Below, in pieces: positions 18,500 through 27,615 of a stretch of DNA of 64,000 bases. How positions within the stretch are numbered: position 1 is the first letter of the stretch; every line of letters starts with the position of its first letter. The translations under genes were made by a program, and so were the position numbers. Source of the DNA: Shimia sp. (GTDB lineage Bacteria; Pseudomonadota; Alphaproteobacteria; Rhodobacterales; Rhodobacteraceae); assembly GCF_022448905.1 (NCBI RefSeq), contig NZ_JAKVCW010000002.1:310001-374000 (forward strand), written 5' to 3'. The notes beneath the pieces were generated by a model. It saw only the letters and a program-made list of their open reading frames with translations. It was not told the DNA's origin and ran no database searches.

Positions 18500-19407
18500 G
18501 AGGCATCCTCCACCATCCAGACACAGAAGTCAGAGAAGGACATCCCAATCAACTCGGCCTGCTCCGGGCTCAGCGACGTGGGTGTCATTCCCGGCTGGGT
18601 GTTCACTTCCAGAATGATCAGACCGTCCAATCCTCGGCTCTCGTCCCAGCGGAAGTCTGTGCGCGACACACCGCGACAGCCCAAAGCCTGATGCGCGCGC
18701 ACGGCATACTCCATGCAGGCGTCATAAATCTCTTGCGGAATATTAGCTGGTACCTCGTGACGGGAGCCACCTTCGGCGTATTTGGCCTCATAGTCATACC
18801 AGCCATCGGTGATGATATCGGTCACGCCAAGCGCCTGGTCGCCCATCACAGTGGTGGTCATTTCACGCCCCGGCGCAAAGGTTTCGACCATCACCTCATC
18901 AGGCATGGTCTCCGCCAGTTGCGGCGGCGTGTTGGCGCCCTCGTTGACAATATAGATGCCAACCGAGCTGCCCTCGTTATTGGGTTTCACCACATAAGGC
19001 GGCTCCATCACATGGCGTGTGGTGACCTCTGCCTTGTCGGCAATCACGCTCTCCATCACCGGCAGACCTGCCCGCTTGAACACGTCTTTGGAGCGCTGCT
19101 TGTCCATCGCAAGAGCCGACGCCAGGACGCCAGAATGCGTGTAAGGAATGCGCAGCCATTCGAGCAGACCTTGCACACAGCCGTCCTCGCCCCAACGCCC
19201 ATGCAGGGCATTAAACACAACGTCGGGTTTGATCTCTTGAAGACGCGCAACCACATCGGGGCCTGCATCAACCTCAACAACGTCCAATCCTGCGTCCCGA
19301 AGGGCAGCGGCGCATCCACGCCCAGTTGACAGTGACACCTCTCGTTCTGCGGAGGGGCCGCCCATCAATACCGCCACTTTGGGGTGTGTCTGCTCTGACA
19401 GTCCCAC
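18487..19407 (-). CDS. ddl: D-alanine--D-alanine ligase
   Basis: Makes the D-Ala-D-Ala dipeptide for peptidoglycan. The 306-residue ATP-grasp enzyme starts with [17 protein letters not shown], has [20 protein letters not shown], the ATP-grasp block [15 protein letters not shown], and ends with [15 protein letters not shown], where the metal-binding Glu/Asn pair lies. It overlaps ftsQ. A 241-bp gap separates it from murB upstream, so a promoter probably lies there; that gap contains a perfect CtrA-type site. Confidence 0.96.
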   Translation of the reverse strand: MGLSEQTHPKVAVLMGGPSAEREVSLSTGRGCAAALRDAGLDVVEVDAGPDVVARLQEIKPDVVFNALHGRWGEDGCVQGLLEWLRIPYTHSGVLASALAMDKQRSKDVFKRAGLPVMESVIADKAEVTTRHVMEPPYVVKPNNEGSSVGIYIVNEGANTPPQLAETMPDEVMVETFAPGREMTTTVMGDQALGVTDIITDGWYDYEAKYAEGGSRHEVPANIPQEIYDACMEYAVRAHQALGCRGVSRTDFRWDESRGLDGLIILEVNTQPGMTPTSLSPEQAELIGMSFSDFCVWMVEDASCDR

Positions 19408-19648
19408 TGTGCCTCAATGTCCCGGACCCTTTTTGGCCCTGTTCTTATGCGAGCCCTTTTGGACTCATTTATCACAGCCACGTTGGGCTGCTCTTTAATA
19501 TACATCAGGCACGGGATGCCTGCTCGGGGTGGGCACATGGCCCTGCGCTCAATTGGGTCTTTGACCCTGAAGCCGGGCTTTGCGCCCTTGTTTTCTTAGT
19601 GTTCTCAGTTCTTGGTTAATGACCGCTTAACGGGTCCAAACTGAGGCA
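19408..19648 (-). promoter_or_regulatory. ddl-ftsQA upstream region
   Basis: A 241-bp gap between murB and ddl in an otherwise compact cluster. On the minus strand it holds a TATATT-like hexamer within TGATGTATATTAAAG (near 19493-19507) and a CtrA-type site at 19616-19631. No ORF was supported. Confidence 0.5.
19616..19631. promoter_or_regulatory. CtrA-type site upstream of ddl-ftsQA
   Basis: TTAATGACCGCTTAAC matches TTAA-N7-TTAAC exactly, the full CtrA consensus. It starts 209 bp upstream of the ddl ATG. In Caulobacter CtrA binds the ftsQA and ftsZ promoters; here both corresponding gaps carry such sites. Confidence 0.6.
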
Positions 19649-20575
19649 TCAATCCGCCGCCGGTTCGCCGACGCGCATGATCTCCCACTGTAGGTCTATT
19701 CCGCTGTTTTGGAAAACCCTTTTTCGGACTTCCTCGCCAAGATTTTCCAAATCTGCGGCAGTTGCGTCACCGGTGTTGATCATGAAGTTGGAGTGCATCT
19801 CGCTCATCTGCGCCCCACCAACACGAGCGCCGCGCATACCGGCGTCGTCAATCACCTTCCACGCCTTCAGATCATGCACATCATCCGCTTTACCCGTCGA
19901 AGAAAAACCCGCCGGATTTCGGAAGGTGCTGCCCGCGCTACGGTCTTTGGTTGGCTGCGTGGCGTCGCGTTTGGCAAGCTGGTCTTCCATGCGCTGTGCC
20001 AGTTCTTCCGGATCCCCCGATGGGCCTTCCAGGACAGCTTCCACAATGACCCAGCCCTCAGGCAAATCCGTCTGCCGGTACTGGAAGTTCAGATCCTCAG
20101 CTGTGAGCGTCACAATTTCCCCTGCCCGCGTTACCGCCGTGGCCTCAACAAACACATCCGCTGTGTAGCTGCCGTAACACCCCGCGTTCATCCGCACCGC
20201 CCCACCAATGGCACCCGGAATGGTCCGCAAAAACGTCAAATCCACGCCCGCCTGCGCCGCCTTGCGCGCCACATGCGCATCCAACGCCGCAACACCGGCG
20301 CGCACCCGATTGCCGTCCACTTCGATCTGATTGAACCCACGCCCCATACGGATCACCACTGCCCGCAAGCCGCCATCTCGCACGATCAGGTTGGAGCCGA
20401 CCCCCATTGGGAACACGGCCACATCCTGAGGCAGGTCTTTCAAAAACGCCGCAAGGTCTTCCACATCCGCCGGCTGAAACAGATAGTCCGCCGGACCGCC
20501 CACACGCAGCCACGTCAAACCCGAGAGCTCTTTGCCTTCGGTCAGCTTTCCACGTGGGGTGGGCAATGTGGTCAT
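19649..20575 (-). CDS. murB: UDP-N-acetylmuramate dehydrogenase MurB
   Basis: The FAD enzyme reducing UDP-GlcNAc-enolpyruvate to UDP-MurNAc. The 308-residue product has the FAD-binding block [21 protein letters not shown], then [31 protein letters not shown] with the proton-donor serine, and [13 protein letters not shown] near the C-terminus. AAGGAAA precedes the ATG. It follows the small membrane-protein gene by 77 nt and precedes the ddl promoter gap. Confidence 0.96.
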   Translation of the reverse strand: MTTLPTPRGKLTEGKELSGLTWLRVGGPADYLFQPADVEDLAAFLKDLPQDVAVFPMGVGSNLIVRDGGLRAVVIRMGRGFNQIEVDGNRVRAGVAALDAHVARKAAQAGVDLTFLRTIPGAIGGAVRMNAGCYGSYTADVFVEATAVTRAGEIVTLTAEDLNFQYRQTDLPEGWVIVEAVLEGPSGDPEELAQRMEDQLAKRDATQPTKDRSAGSTFRNPAGFSSTGKADDVHDLKAWKVIDDAGMRGARVGGAQMSEMHSNFMINTGDATAADLENLGEEVRKRVFQNSGIDLQWEIMRVGEPAAD

Positions 20576-20652
20576 GGTATTTCCTTGAAATCAAAATGCC
20601 TGTTGCGCACCGATACCGAAGCCGGAGTCAGGCGGCAAGCGTTTCCCTATTG

Positions 20653-20967
20653 TCACCGACGCGCGCGCAGCGCTTTGCCCAACACAAACAGCGCCCAGCC
20701 CATGGCCAGGCTGCCGGAGGTGCCAAAGAACAGCCCTGGGCGATAGCCTTGCAGGACAGTCAGCTCCTCGCGATCCGCGTCCGTGGCAAAGACAGTCAAC
20801 GTCACTTCCAACGTGAGCAGCGCCACTACCAAACACACAATCAACAGGCTGGCGCGCATCATCAGGTCACGGCGCAGCTTGTAGCCCGTGATCAGCCCGT
20901 ACAACGGCAAGATCAACGTCGCAAACCAGATCAGCGCGTTCAACGCGAGGGTAAAATCAAGGATCAC
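20653..20967 (-). CDS. Small membrane protein in the dcw cluster, unknown function
   Basis: I do not recognise the family. The product (104 residues from the GTG at 20967) has three predicted membrane spans (about 6-25, 41-64 and 77-97) linked by basic KLRRD and acidic DADREE loops and ends in KALRARR. The GTG at 20967 has GGATGGAG upstream; an in-frame GTG six codons earlier (20985) is possible. It lies between the DUF2484-like pair and murB on the same strand, so it is probably co-expressed with wall genes. Confidence 0.65.
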   Translation of the reverse strand: MILDFTLALNALIWFATLILPLYGLITGYKLRRDLMMRASLLIVCLVVALLTLEVTLTVFATDADREELTVLQGYRPGLFFGTSGSLAMGWALFVLGKALRARR

Positions 20968-20998
20968 TTGGGGGCTCCATCCCACTCACACGTTTGAT

Positions 20999-21223
20999 CT
21001 AGCGCCACAGGTAGATCACCGGCCAGCGCATGATCCACGCCCCCATGCCCAACAGCACCAGCGCCAGCCAAATGCTGTTCTGGATCGCCACGCCAATCAG
21101 GATCGGAATACCAATCGCGATCATCACATAAGCAAATTTCCAATGATGGTCCTTTGATGGGAACATGGCCCGCAGGTTGGCCACGATGAGCCAGACAAAA
21201 GCTGCTGTGATCGAAATGGTCAT
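20999..21223 (-). CDS. Small membrane protein, DUF2484-like (second of a tandem pair)
   Basis: A 74-residue protein with two to three membrane spans. It shares a pattern with its upstream neighbour: an N-terminal hydrophobic segment with a conserved W, an MFP/LP turn followed by basic residues, P-(I/V)-LIGV in the middle, and a C-terminal (M)xRxPxxYxxR motif (MRWPVIYLWR here). Its ATG overlaps the neighbour's stop as ATGA, so the two are coupled. Genes of this kind occur between murC and murB in Rhodobacterales (from memory). The function is unknown. Confidence 0.7.
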   Translation of the reverse strand: MTISITAAFVWLIVANLRAMFPSKDHHWKFAYVMIAIGIPILIGVAIQNSIWLALVLLGMGAWIMRWPVIYLWR

Positions 21224-21489
21224 GCATCGCCCTCCGGCTCATGGCGCTCTGCAGGTAGACCGAGCGCTTTGCGGCCAAAATACAGAAGTGGCCGCCGGAA
21301 CATCGACACAAAGCCAAACAAAGCCGCAAACCCCAGTAAGGCGCCATGTTCATAAAAGATCACACCAATCAGCACCGGCGCGGCAATAAGCAGGGCTACA
21401 CCCGGCACATACTGCTTGCGCATAGGCAAGGCCGCCACCAGCGCGGAGGCCAGCACCCAAAGGCAGGCAAGGATCAAGGAAAGGCTCAC
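21220..21489 (-). CDS. DUF2484 family membrane protein (first of a tandem pair)
   Basis: An 89-residue membrane protein whose start is taken as GTG at 21489 (VSLSLILACLWVLASALVA), because DUF2484 proteins begin with this SLSLILACLW block; the frame extends 15 codons upstream but not in a family-like way. Spans lie near 3-19, 27-43 and 47-62, followed by MFRRPLLYFGRKALGLP. It starts 63 nt after the murC stop and ends in an ATGA overlap with the next gene. The role is unknown; position suggests envelope function. Confidence 0.72.
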   Translation of the reverse strand: MSLSLILACLWVLASALVAALPMRKQYVPGVALLIAAPVLIGVIFYEHGALLGFAALFGFVSMFRRPLLYFGRKALGLPAERHEPEGDA

Positions 21490-21552
21490 GTCACATATCC
21501 GGTCTAGGTCACTCGCGCGCAGCCTACCGCGCACGACGCATTTGACAAGGAC

Positions 21553-22959
21553 TTAGCCCAGATGGCCTGGCAAGGCATTGGCCCAAGCGCTGATCGAACC
21601 GGCCCCCAAACACACGACAATGTCGCCCGGCTTCGCGGTCTCTTTGACCAGTGCCACCAAATCCGCTTCTTCGCCAATCGCCACCGCATGACGATGCCCA
21701 TGCGCGACCAACCCATTGATCAGGTCGTCACGGCTAGCGCCCTCAATTGGCGCTTCACCTGCCGCAAAGACGTCGGCAATGCCCACAACATCCGCTTCAT
21801 TGAAGCAGGTGCAGAAATCCTCAAACAGCGAGTGCAAACGGGAGAAGCGGTGTGGCTGATGCACAGCTATCACCCGCCCGCCGCTGTCGCCCAACGCCTG
21901 ACGCGCGGCTTTCAACACGGCGGCAATCTCCACCGGGTGGTGACCATAGTCATCGATCACCGGCACACCGCCCATGACTTCGCCGACTTTGGTAAAACGG
22001 CGGTTCACCCCGCCAAAGGCCGCCAGTGCGGCGCGGATTTCATCAAGCTTCATGCCCAGATGCCGCGCAATCGCCACGGCGGACAGCGCATTGGACACGT
22101 TGTGGTCCCCAGGCATTGGCAAGGTGCAGCCTTCGATCACAGCCTCTTCACCCTGCAGCTGAATGTCAAAATGCGCCACGCCTGCTTTGTAGGTGAGGTT
22201 CACCGCCCGCACATTCGCCTGTGCGTTGAAACCAAAGGTCACCACACGGCGGTCGGTGATCTTGCCCACCAACGTCTGCACATCTGGATCATCGGTGCAG
22301 CAAACAGCGAGACCATAAAATGGAATGTTGGACACAAAATCATAGAAACCCTGATGCAGCGCCTCTTCGGTGCCCCAGTGCTCCATGTGCTCTGGGTCGA
22401 TATTGGTCACGATCGCAATCGTCGCCGGCAAACGGTTAAAGGTGCCGTCGCTTTCATCCGCTTCCACAACCATCCACTCGCCTTCACCCACGCGCGCGTT
22501 GGAACCATAGGCGTGGATGATACCGCCGTTGATGACTGTCGGATCAAACTTACCATGATCGAGCAGCGCCGCCACCATGGTTGTTGTGGTGGTTTTGCCG
22601 TGGGTGCCTGCCACCGCAATGTTGGACTTCAAACGCATCAGTTCGGCCAACATCTCCGCGCGGCGCACCACCGGCAGACCTTTCAAACGCGCTTCGTCCA
22701 GTTCTGGGTTGCCCGGTTTGATTGCGGAGGAAATCACCACCACTTCGGCGTTCGCAAGGTTCTCGGCACGCTGTCCCTCAAAAATGGTCGCGCCCATAGC
22801 CGCCAAACGCTCGGTGATCTTAGTCGACTTCAGGTCAGAGCCCTGCACCGTATAACCGTGGTTCAGCAGCACTTCGGCGATGCCGGACATGCCGATCCCG
22901 CCAATGCCCACAAAATGGATGGCCCCCACGTCACCGGGAAGTTTGGTTGCTGCGTTCAT
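21553..22959 (-). CDS. murC: UDP-N-acetylmuramate--L-alanine ligase MurC
   Basis: Adds L-Ala to UDP-MurNAc. The 468-residue Mur ligase starts at the ATG at 22959 ([26 protein letters not shown]), one base after the murG stop; the open frame upstream is murG overlap. It has the nucleotide loop [14 protein letters not shown], the ATP-binding P-loop [24 protein letters not shown], and the C-terminal [14 protein letters not shown] with H-P-x-E typical of MurC. Confidence 0.96.
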   Translation of the reverse strand: MNAATKLPGDVGAIHFVGIGGIGMSGIAEVLLNHGYTVQGSDLKSTKITERLAAMGATIFEGQRAENLANAEVVVISSAIKPGNPELDEARLKGLPVVRRAEMLAELMRLKSNIAVAGTHGKTTTTTMVAALLDHGKFDPTVINGGIIHAYGSNARVGEGEWMVVEADESDGTFNRLPATIAIVTNIDPEHMEHWGTEEALHQGFYDFVSNIPFYGLAVCCTDDPDVQTLVGKITDRRVVTFGFNAQANVRAVNLTYKAGVAHFDIQLQGEEAVIEGCTLPMPGDHNVSNALSAVAIARHLGMKLDEIRAALAAFGGVNRRFTKVGEVMGGVPVIDDYGHHPVEIAAVLKAARQALGDSGGRVIAVHQPHRFSRLHSLFEDFCTCFNEADVVGIADVFAAGEAPIEGASRDDLINGLVAHGHRHAVAIGEEADLVALVKETAKPGDIVVCLGAGSISAWANALPGHLG

Positions 22960-22960
22960 A

Positions 22961-24058
22961 TTATTGGTCCTTCTTGGCCAAATCTTCGACCAACGCCACA
23001 AGGGTATCGGTCGCGTCCGGCTTGCCCGCCGACAAGGCGGCGGTGGCCATCTGGGTGGCCCCGGCCGCATTGGACAGGATGGTTGTGATGTTTTCAGTCA
23101 ATGTCTCTTGGGTCAGCAGGCTTTCCGGGATCACAATTGCGCCGCCTGCCTCCGCCAACCCACGCGCATTGGCGGTTTGATGGTCGCCCGCTGCCGCTGC
23201 AAAAGGCACCAAGATGGACGGGCGTCCAATGATGCTGATGTCAGCTACGGAACTCGCGCCAGAGCGGGAAATCACCAGCTGCGCCTCGCTCATACGCGAC
23301 GGCACGTCTTGAAAGAACGGCTGCACATCAGCGGCAATGCCGTGCTCGTTATAAAACGCCGTCACCCGCTCATGGTCTTCGCCGCGCGCCTGATGGCTCA
23401 CCCGCAGGTTCTGCAAAATCTCAGGGGGCAGATGCGCGATGGCGCTTGGCACCACGTCGCTCAGAATCCGTGCGCCTTGGGAACCGCCAATCACCAATAG
23501 CGACATCGGATAGTCGCCCGGCGCGATATACCCTGCCCCCGCGCGGTCCATCACCGCCTTGCGTACCGGATTGCCCACCGGCGTGCCTTCAACGCCATCC
23601 GGCAAAGTCGTGGGCCATGTGCCGCAAGCCACCATATCCACCTTCTTGGCAAAGACCTGATTGACGCGGCCCAAAATGCCGTTCTGCTCATGGATCATAC
23701 GTGGCAGTTTCATCAACCAAGCCGCCCCCATTGCTGGAATGGTGGGATAGCCGCCAAAGCCCACAACCACATCCGGCCGGTCCTTGCGCATCTTGGACAT
23801 CGCGCCCATCACGCCGCCCAAAATCTTAAACGGCACCGACAACTTGGCCAGCGCCCCGCCGCGGGCAAAGGTCGCCGAGCTCATCTCTTCGATCTCAACC
23901 GTATGTGGGAAGCCACCGGTATAGCGTGCACCCCGCGCATCGGTGGAGAGCTTCACCCGCCAGCCTTTGCGCAGCATGACCTCCGCCAAAGCCTGCGCAG
24001 GAAACATATGGCCACCGGTCCCCCCGGCAGCGATCACTAAAAGAGGCTGTTTGCTCAT
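22961..24058 (-). CDS. murG: UDP-GlcNAc:undecaprenyl-PP-MurNAc-pentapeptide transferase MurG
   Basis: A peripheral inner-membrane GT28 glycosyltransferase converting lipid I to lipid II. The 365-residue product contains the G-loops [15 protein letters not shown] (about 6-20) and [14 protein letters not shown], and the donor-binding [13 protein letters not shown]. The ATG at 24058 has AGGTGG 6 nt upstream and is preferred over a GTG three codons earlier. It lies 12 nt after ftsW and one base before murC. Confidence 0.95.
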   Translation of the reverse strand: MSKQPLLVIAAGGTGGHMFPAQALAEVMLRKGWRVKLSTDARGARYTGGFPHTVEIEEMSSATFARGGALAKLSVPFKILGGVMGAMSKMRKDRPDVVVGFGGYPTIPAMGAAWLMKLPRMIHEQNGILGRVNQVFAKKVDMVACGTWPTTLPDGVEGTPVGNPVRKAVMDRAGAGYIAPGDYPMSLLVIGGSQGARILSDVVPSAIAHLPPEILQNLRVSHQARGEDHERVTAFYNEHGIAADVQPFFQDVPSRMSEAQLVISRSGASSVADISIIGRPSILVPFAAAAGDHQTANARGLAEAGGAIVIPESLLTQETLTENITTILSNAAGATQMATAALSAGKPDATDTLVALVEDLAKKDQ

Positions 24059-24070
24059 CGCACCCACCTG

Positions 24071-25237
24071 TTAACGGGTTTGACCCCGTAAAATATCACT
24101 GATTTCGCCCTGTGGGCGGCTGCGGGTAAACGCCAAAATCATGCCAACTGCAATCCCCCCTGCAATCAGGGACGAGCCGCCGTAGCTGACAAATGGCAAA
24201 GTCATGCCTTTAGAAGGCAGTAGCCGCACCGCGACCCCCATGTTGACCAGCGCTTGTACGCCGAAGATCGCCACAAGGCCGGTGCCCGCAAGCCGAATGA
24301 ACGGGTCCCGCTCACGCATGAGTCGGAAATATGAGCGCAGAACGATGGTCGCATAGAGGATCATGATGGCGAAAACGAGCACAAGGCCGTACTCTTCTGC
24401 CGCCACCGAAATGATGAAATCCGTGTGCGCGTCCGGCAGCGACCACTTCACTTGCCCTTCGCCCACGCCAACGCCAAAGAACCCGCCTTCGCGGATCGCC
24501 TCGGTGGCGTAGCCAATCTGGGTGGTTGGATCGAGCGAGCGATCCAGGAAACCATCAATCCTCCGCGCAAAGTGCTCGGAGTTGTTATATGCAAAATTGG
24601 CAATCGGCAGCAGCGACAGGCAAATCCCGCCAATCAAAAGCATCGGCGCGCCAGAGACAAAATACATCACGCCCCAGCCAAACAGGATCAGACAGGCCTG
24701 CCCAAAATCCGGCTGCATCGCCAGCATGAACACAATGGTCATCATCAACAGGAAGGACCAACGCCGCCCGGGCGGGCCGTTGATTTCCTCATTGGCCGCC
24801 ATCAACCACGCCGAGACCACCACAAACCCCGGCTTGAGAAACTCGGACGGTTGCAGCGAGGCAAACCCAAGCGAGTACCAGCGCGTTGCGCCTTTGCCAA
24901 AGTCGGTGCCAAAGATTGGCAGCAAGGCCACCGCGATCATCGTCACGACAAAGCCCATCACCGCCAAGCGGCGCACCAGCTGCGGTGACATCATCGAAGT
25001 GATGACCATGGCCACCAAAGCCGCGCCACCAAAAATCACCTGCTTCTGTACATAGTGAAACGGCGCAAAACCGTTTTTGGCCGCCAAGGGCGGGCTCGCC
25101 GCCATGCCCAGCATCAAGCCAATCAAAAACAACATCACAATGGACGCCATCGTCCATTTGTCCAGGGTCTGCCACCACTTGGGGAGCACGGGCTCACGCG
25201 CCTGCGAAGGCAACGCGCCATACACCATCTCTGTCAT
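24071..25237 (-). CDS. ftsW: Peptidoglycan glycosyltransferase FtsW (SEDS)
   Basis: A SEDS-family polymerase that works with FtsI at the septum. The 388-residue product has about ten membrane spans; family marks include GKGATRWYSLGFASLQPSEFLKPG and the C-terminal LLPSKGMTLPFVSYGGSSL. It is the first dcw gene after a 5.8-kb block of unrelated genes that separates it from murD, so it needs its own promoter in the 25238-25475 region. Gene order from here on (ftsW-murG-murC) is standard. Confidence 0.95.
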   Translation of the reverse strand: MTEMVYGALPSQAREPVLPKWWQTLDKWTMASIVMLFLIGLMLGMAASPPLAAKNGFAPFHYVQKQVIFGGAALVAMVITSMMSPQLVRRLAVMGFVVTMIAVALLPIFGTDFGKGATRWYSLGFASLQPSEFLKPGFVVVSAWLMAANEEINGPPGRRWSFLLMMTIVFMLAMQPDFGQACLILFGWGVMYFVSGAPMLLIGGICLSLLPIANFAYNNSEHFARRIDGFLDRSLDPTTQIGYATEAIREGGFFGVGVGEGQVKWSLPDAHTDFIISVAAEEYGLVLVFAIMILYATIVLRSYFRLMRERDPFIRLAGTGLVAIFGVQALVNMGVAVRLLPSKGMTLPFVSYGGSSLIAGGIAVGMILAFTRSRPQGEISDILRGQTR

Positions 25238-25475
25238 CGGGAACCGCCGATCTCTGCCTCAAAACGCCCGTTTGCCGGGTCTGTGGACAAACTCTAACAC
25301 CCAAACCCTTTTATGGAAAGTAAAGAGAACCCCCAGCGGCATTTTCATGCCCAACCTCACGCCCTGTCAAAAAAAGTGACCCTCAGAGGAATAATTTGTC
25401 GCACCCATCCGTTTCTTTCTTGCAACCCCTCTTCCAGGGGCTGCGTCCAACAGCACGACGCCATGGGAGGACAAT
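25238..25475. other. Divergent ftsW / sulfite dehydrogenase intergenic region
   Basis: A 238-bp spacer between divergent genes. It should contain the promoter for ftsW-murG-murC on the minus strand and that of the sulfite dehydrogenase on the plus strand. An ECF-like promoter candidate is at 25388-25415. No ORF was supported. Confidence 0.5.
25388..25415 (+). promoter_or_regulatory. Candidate ECF-sigma promoter of the sulfite dehydrogenase gene
   Basis: GGAATA (25388-25393), a 16-base spacer, then CGTTTC (25410-25415). This resembles ECF promoters with GGAA-type -35 and CGT-type -10 boxes, and an ECF sigma gene lies 3 kb away. It starts 88 bp upstream of the ATG. It was found by eye only. 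Confidence 0.4.
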
Positions 25476-26768
25476 ATGGCCGACAACGATAAGACCAAGG
25501 ATGTAAACAGCTTTTTTTCAGCTGATCCGGAAAAGGCAGACCGCGAGTTCTTTGGCCGCGTGCCAAACCCGGACCGCCGCGGTTTTCTGAAACGCACCGG
25601 CCTTGCCACCATGGCGGCCATGGTGGGCACCTCGATCCCGTTCCACCGCAACATGCCAATTGGCTTTGTACCAGCGGCCATGGCGTCTGAGGATGTTCTG
25701 GTTGGCAAAGACGGCCTGACCCTGCTGAACGACCGCCCGGTGAACGCGGAAACCCCGCCAGAACTGCTGGATGACGCTATCACCCCAACCTCCCGCCACT
25801 TTGTGCGCAACAACGGCACTCCGCCAGAGAACACCGATCCCGCGGATTGGGAACTGACCATCGACGGTTTTGTCGACACCCCGATGACCATTACCATTGA
25901 CGACCTGAAATCCAAATTCGAAGTGGTCACCCGCGCCCTGACGCTGGAATGTGGCGGCAACGGCCGTGGTTTCTTCAACCCGCCTGCCAAAGGCAACCAG
26001 TGGACCTACGGCGCCGTGGGCTGCTCCGAATGGACAGGTGTCCGTCTGAAAGACGTTCTGGAAGCCGCCGGCGTGCAGTCCAATGTGGTTTACACCGCCC
26101 ACTATGGCGCCGACACCCACCTGTCCGGCGATCCCGAGAAGCTGCCAATCTCGCGCGGCATGCCGATTGCCAAGGCGATGACTGAAGAGGTTTTGATTGC
26201 CTTTGAAATGAACGGTGCCCCGCTGCACCCGCTGAACGGCGCCCCGCTGCGTCTGGTTGTGCCGGGCTGGCCCGCCTCCACAGCACAGAAATGGCTGACC
26301 CGTATCGAGCTGCGTGACGTGGTACATGACGGCCCAAAAATGACCGGCAAAGCTTACCGCGTGCCAAACCGTCCGGTTGCGCCGGGCGAAAAAGTGGCAA
26401 CCGAAGACTTCGTGATCATCGAGCGCATGCCGGTGAAATCGCTGGTGACTTTCCCGGCCAACGGCGCGGACGTGGGCATGGAAACCGAAGTGCGCGGCCA
26501 CGCCTGGTCCGGCGACCGCACGGTTGAGAAGCTGGAAATTTCCACCGACTTTGGCACCACCTGGCAGACCGCCGAGCTGGATGCACCGGTGAACTCCGGC
26601 GCCTGGCAAAACTGGCGCGCCAACGTGTCTTTTGCCCAGGCTGGCTACTACGAGGTGTGGGCCCGTGCCACCGACAGCAACGGCGAGATGCAGCCGTTTG
26701 CCATCGACTGGAACCCCAAAGGCTACCTCAACAACACCATGCACCGGGTTGGTCTGCGCGTCAGCTAA
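25476..26768 (+). CDS. Periplasmic sulfite dehydrogenase, molybdopterin subunit (SorT/SoxC-like)
   Basis: Expected to oxidise sulfite to sulfate in the periplasm and pass electrons to a cytochrome c. The 430-residue product has a Tat signal (DRRGFLKRTGLATMAAMVG, about 32-50), a sulfite-oxidase Moco domain with the cofactor cysteine in LTLECGGNGRGFF (about 155-167), and a C-terminal Mo-co dimerisation domain (about 300-430). GGGAGG precedes the ATG. The cytochrome gene follows after 68 bp with a hairpin, and an ECF sigma/anti-sigma pair lies just beyond on the other strand, a layout like the Sinorhizobium sorT locus. SorT versus SoxC cannot be decided by eye. Confidence 0.87.
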   Translation: MADNDKTKDVNSFFSADPEKADREFFGRVPNPDRRGFLKRTGLATMAAMVGTSIPFHRNMPIGFVPAAMASEDVLVGKDGLTLLNDRPVNAETPPELLDDAITPTSRHFVRNNGTPPENTDPADWELTIDGFVDTPMTITIDDLKSKFEVVTRALTLECGGNGRGFFNPPAKGNQWTYGAVGCSEWTGVRLKDVLEAAGVQSNVVYTAHYGADTHLSGDPEKLPISRGMPIAKAMTEEVLIAFEMNGAPLHPLNGAPLRLVVPGWPASTAQKWLTRIELRDVVHDGPKMTGKAYRVPNRPVAPGEKVATEDFVIIERMPVKSLVTFPANGADVGMETEVRGHAWSGDRTVEKLEISTDFGTTWQTAELDAPVNSGAWQNWRANVSFAQAGYYEVWARATDSNGEMQPFAIDWNPKGYLNNTMHRVGLRVS

Positions 26769-26778
26769 CCCCACACTT

Positions 26779-26802
26779 CGGACGGCGCGCAGGCGCCGTC
26801 CG
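26779..26802 (+). other. Intercistronic hairpin between sulfite dehydrogenase and cytochrome c genes
   Basis: Perfect 10-bp GC stem (26779-26788 with 26793-26802), loop GCAG, no T-tract. It could stabilise the upstream message or adjust the ratio of the two subunits. Confidence 0.6.
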
Positions 26803-26836
26803 CACCACGACCTCTATCGAATTTCAGGAGACCTTC

Positions 26837-27547
26837 ATGCGTATCCCCGCCATCGGGGCAACTCTGGGCTTGTGCCTCACGATTGCTCTGCCAGCCATGT
26901 CCACTGCCGAAACCGTCGCTGATCTGCTGCCCGCCGCAGAAATCGCCAAAGGGGAGAAGGCGTTCAAGAAATGTAAGGCCTGCCACACGGCCGAAAAGGG
27001 CGGCAAGAAAAAGACCGGCCCCAACCTCTATGACATCGTCGGCGCACCTGTCGCGGGCGTGGACGGCTACAAATACTCCAAGGCGCTTGTCGCCCTTGGT
27101 GGCACCTGGTCTGTGGAGCAGCTGGATGCCTTCCTGACCAAGCCCAAGGCGCTGGTCAAAGGCACCAAGATGTCCTTTGCAGGCATGAAAAAGGCTACCG
27201 ACCGCGCCAACCTCATCGCCTTCCTCAACCAGAACAGCGATGCACCGCTGAGCTTTGACGCCGCAGCCGCGCCGGCCGCAGCTGAAGCGGCGGAAGAAGA
27301 GTATGAATATGGCATCTTGTTTGACGCGCCCGGCGTGGAAGAAACCTACTACGCCTGCTCCGCTTGCCACTCAGAAATGATTGTCGCCCAGCAAGGCCTG
27401 ACCCGCGACGGCTGGATAGAACTGTTTGAATGGATGGTCGAGGATCAGGGCATGAGCGAAATCGAAGAGCCGGACCTGACCATCATTCTGGACTATCTCA
27501 GCGAGCACTACGGCGAAGACCGCCCCAACTTCCCAGGCAAAAGCTAA
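26837..27547 (+). CDS. Diheme cytochrome c, probable electron acceptor of the sulfite dehydrogenase
   Basis: A 236-residue exported cytochrome. A Sec signal (MRIPAIGATLGLCLTIALPAMSTA) is followed by a class I cytochrome c domain with CKACH (about 46-50), KTGPNLYDIVG and a likely Met ligand in KMSFAGM. An Ala/Glu-rich linker (about 137-155) leads to a second small domain with CSACH (about 173-177) and an acidic tail. CAGGAG lies 6 nt before the ATG. The first domain fits a SorU-type partner; the second heme domain is unusual for that group. Co-transcription with the dehydrogenase gene is likely. Confidence 0.85.
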   Translation: MRIPAIGATLGLCLTIALPAMSTAETVADLLPAAEIAKGEKAFKKCKACHTAEKGGKKKTGPNLYDIVGAPVAGVDGYKYSKALVALGGTWSVEQLDAFLTKPKALVKGTKMSFAGMKKATDRANLIAFLNQNSDAPLSFDAAAAPAAAEAAEEEYEYGILFDAPGVEETYYACSACHSEMIVAQQGLTRDGWIELFEWMVEDQGMSEIEEPDLTIILDYLSEHYGEDRPNFPGKS

Positions 27548-27568
27548 CCCCAGATACCTAAGGCCTTT

Positions 27569-27602
27569 CACCATTCGCCGGGAAACGCAGATTTGAATGG
27601 TG
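27569..27602. terminator. Possible bidirectional terminator between convergent cytochrome and anti-sigma genes
   Basis: Inverted repeat CACCATTC/GAATGGTG (27569-27576 with 27595-27602) with an 18-nt loop in the 68-bp gap between convergent genes. No strong T-tract, so this is tentative. Confidence 0.3.
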
Positions 27603-27615
27603 GAGGGTCTGTCTT

